The notes under the pieces are model-generated. The model ran no database searches, had not been told where the DNA came from, and saw nothing but the letters and a program-made list of their open reading frames with translations. A stretch of DNA of 42,089 nucleotides from an uncultured Eubacteriales bacterium (GTDB lineage: Bacteria > Bacillota > Clostridia > Oscillospirales > QAMX01), in assembly GCA_934546935.1 (NCBI GenBank), contig CAKTEH010000017.1:1-42089 (forward strand), written 5' to 3'. A program made the position numbers and the translations under genes. Positions 40,593 to 42,089 of the stretch are shown piece after piece; the stretch's first letter is position 1; every line of letters begins with the position of its first letter.

Positions 40593-41677
40593 TTACGCTC
40601 CGACCTTGATTTCTGTGCCGTTGGCAAATACAAAGGTGATTTCGCCGTTCCTGTGGACGATAGCTTTTTCAATCATCACCGTCCAGATGGTGTCGTTCCA
40701 GTCATGCATCACCTCCGGCTGCTTTTTGAGGGTGCGGATATAAAGTGCCATCTTTCTGTCCTGCTGACTGCGGGCGGTGCGTAGGCTCTGCAACCTTTCC
40801 AGTTCCGCAGCCGCTTTCTCGTACCGTTCGGTGAGGACTTCGTACTTTTTGAGGTAGGCTTCCTGGGACTGTGCCGTGGATGCGTTTTCCTTGACTGCCG
40901 CCTTGACCAGTTCAGCAACCACCTGGGTCTCTTCAAGCTGCCGCTCAATGTCGGTATCCAGTGTTCCAAAGTCCATCAGCTTCTGCCGCCATGCTTCGAT
41001 TTCCTTTATAATCTGCACTCGATCCTGCATCATCAGATTGTAGGCTTTAATGAAAAGCCGCTGTATGGTTTCTGTGTCCAATGCAGGGGTGTGGCAGTGT
41101 TCCTCACTTGCGAATTTACAGTTGCACTGCCAAATGGTACGGCGGTACTGGTCAGTGGAGTGCCAGACCTTGGGCCCGAAGAAAGCACCGCAATCCTCGC
41201 AGACCAGTTTTGCAGAAAGAACACTTTTACCGCTGTAGGCTTTGCCCAGGGTCTTCCGTCTGGCAAACTCCGCCTGCACCTGCTCCCATTCGTCCGGCTC
41301 AATAATGGCGGGATGACTGCCCGTCACATAATACTGTGGGACTTCGCCCTCGTTGGGCTTCATTTTCTTTTCCAAAAAATCCACCGTGAACTTCTTCTGT
41401 GAAGACAAGACAATAGAGATGTTTTTGCGTTTTCGCTGTCTTGATTTGAACACTCGAAGGGGGAAGATATCCATTATCCGGCGGTGTACTATCCATGATT
41501 AATCCCCCTAAATCTTAACTTAAGAAATCATTCTGAATTGTCCATCGTTATTCTTCTGAAAATAGTTTTTACAACTTCTGCCTGTTCGGGCACGATTTCA
41601 ACAAATCCATATTTGTCTCTCTTAAAGCCATAACAGATTCTTCCGAAAAGTCGGGATTCGATTAATGATAATTTCAT
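40593..41677 (-). pseudogene. Decayed large serine recombinase
   Basis: Two fragments in different frames. The upstream piece (41677 to 41528, 49 codons, AAAGGAA before its ATG) carries the start of the recombinase domain (YGFKRDKYGFVEIVPEQAEVV). The downstream piece (from about 41420 to 40593) carries the rest of the recombinase domain tail, the zinc beta-ribbon (CEDCGAFF...WQCNC) and the coiled coil to the C-terminus. The N-terminal catalytic domain with its Ser is missing, about 80 residues between the pieces are replaced by ~110 nt of unrelated sequence, and the frame changes. It should be inactive. Composition is more AT-rich than the genes to the left, as expected for a mobile-element relic. 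Confidence 0.82.
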
Positions 41678-41815
41678 AGATTTTGTTTCCTTTCTAATTA
41701 TAATATGTTTGAAGTAAGGTTTCAATATAAAACACAAATATTAGTGGGATTGCAAAAAAGCAAAACCTGCATATTAGTGAGTTAGTTCAGTTGATCTTTG
41801 ATTTAAACATAAAAA

Positions 41816-41844
41816 TGGAGCGATTTTCTATTAAAATCGCTCCA
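41816..41844. terminator. Bidirectional hairpin
   Basis: A 12-bp perfect stem TGGAGCGATTTT/AAAATCGCTCCA, A-rich on the left, with Ts inside the stem. Confidence 0.6.
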
Positions 41845-41876
41845 AAACACATAATATTTGATTATTCGTGGGATAA

Positions 41877-41917
41877 AAAAGAGACAAACAAGCTTTTTAG
41901 ACTTGTTTGTCTCTTTT
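41877..41917 (+). terminator. Rho-independent terminator
   Basis: A 16-bp stem AAAAGAGACAAACAAG/CTTGTTTGTCTCTTTT with a 9-nt loop. It insulates the TetR promoter from the left. Confidence 0.75.
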
Positions 41918-41960
41918 GCCCTCCATCCCGCAAAAAGATTTTCAAAAATTTTGTTTTCGT

Positions 41961-41989
41961 TTACATTTTAGATACGATTATGGTATAAT
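41961..41989 (+). promoter_or_regulatory. Promoter of TetR-family gene
   Basis: TTACAT (41961-41966), 17 nt, TATAAT (41984-41989). Confidence 0.75.
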
Positions 41990-42046
41990 TGGGCATGGGA
42001 AGTATTTTTCCGCATTACAAGTAATCTTCCGGAGGTGAAAAGCCCT

Positions 42047-42089
42047 ATGTCACAGGTTACAAAGCGGGCCTTGGAGCAGTCGCTGAAAA
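42047..42089 (+). CDS. TetR/AcrR-family regulator, N-terminal fragment
   Basis: Only 14 codons are visible (MSQVTKRALEQSLK). This opening closely fits DhaS-like TetR regulators, whose first helix begins in this way before the helix-turn-helix. GGAGGTG lies 9-10 nt before the ATG. The call rests on the opening and a good promoter; the rest lies outside the window. Confidence 0.6.
   Translation, partial: MSQVTKRALEQSLK

Larger units (their letters stand above)
41678..42046. other. AT-rich gene-free stretch
   Basis: Holds two hairpins (listed separately) and the promoter of the TetR gene. I see no gene in it. Confidence 0.55.

Noticed and set aside
1..42089. CRISPR arrays, tRNA and rRNA genes
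   Set aside because: No regularly spaced repeats, and no cloverleaf or rRNA-like sequence, were noticed on either strand.

Overview
The window looks like a chromosomal segment of a gut-type Clostridia, most likely of the Oscillospiraceae/Ruminococcaceae kind. The reasons are strong Gram-positive Shine-Dalgarno sites, a GlgC/GlgD pair (typical of Firmicutes), roughly half G+C codon use, YARHG and stalk/Sel1-type surface proteins and a GH51 arabinofuranosidase. The taxon is an inference; there is no rRNA gene in the window.

Layout. 1-1300 (minus strand): a compact phage-derived cassette. A DUF1492-type sigma-like regulator is driven by a promoter with a perfect LexA/SOS palindrome in its spacer, followed by three ATGA-overlapping small genes ending in an r1t-type holin that runs off the left edge. 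1664-4000: an SGNH hydrolase converges on a MATE exporter that has a structured 5' leader. 4149-17296 (minus strand): one long, tightly packed glycogen operon in the order malQ, pgi, glgB, glgC, glgD, glgA, glgP and a neopullulanase-type GH13 gene. A ROK glucokinase is transcribed divergently at 17493.

18444-18924 carries a candidate stand-alone structured RNA on the minus strand with a very good promoter, and the promoter of a zinc-ribbon/YARHG membrane protein. An ANT(6)-like nucleotidyltransferase, an M28 peptidase (opposite strand), adjacent GluRS and GlnRS genes, a second SGNH hydrolase and a second MATE exporter follow. 28661-29790 is a small secreted-protein operon: a lipoprotein and a cysteine-rich exported protein whose N-terminus looks frameshifted. 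Then come a GH51 arabinofuranosidase and an rpe-ychF-DUF1624 operon.

34731-40309 (minus strand) holds an operon of unknown role: a three-TM membrane protein, a 640-residue (alpha/alpha)-toroid-like protein and a secreted Sel1-repeat protein, with a GNAT acetyltransferase downstream. From about 40400 to the right edge the DNA becomes AT-rich and holds several hairpins, a decayed large serine recombinase and the first 14 codons of a TetR-family regulator, which suggests the edge of a former mobile element.

Together the central genes make a complete store-and-release cycle for alpha-glucan: hexose phosphate entry (ROK kinase, Pgi), ADP-glucose synthesis (GlgC/D), polymerisation and branching (GlgA, GlgB) and breakdown (GlgP, MalQ, GH13). 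The least explained items are the SOS-controlled lysis-like cassette, the minus-strand RNA near 18.5 kb, the MATE leader, and the membrane/toroid/Sel1 operon.
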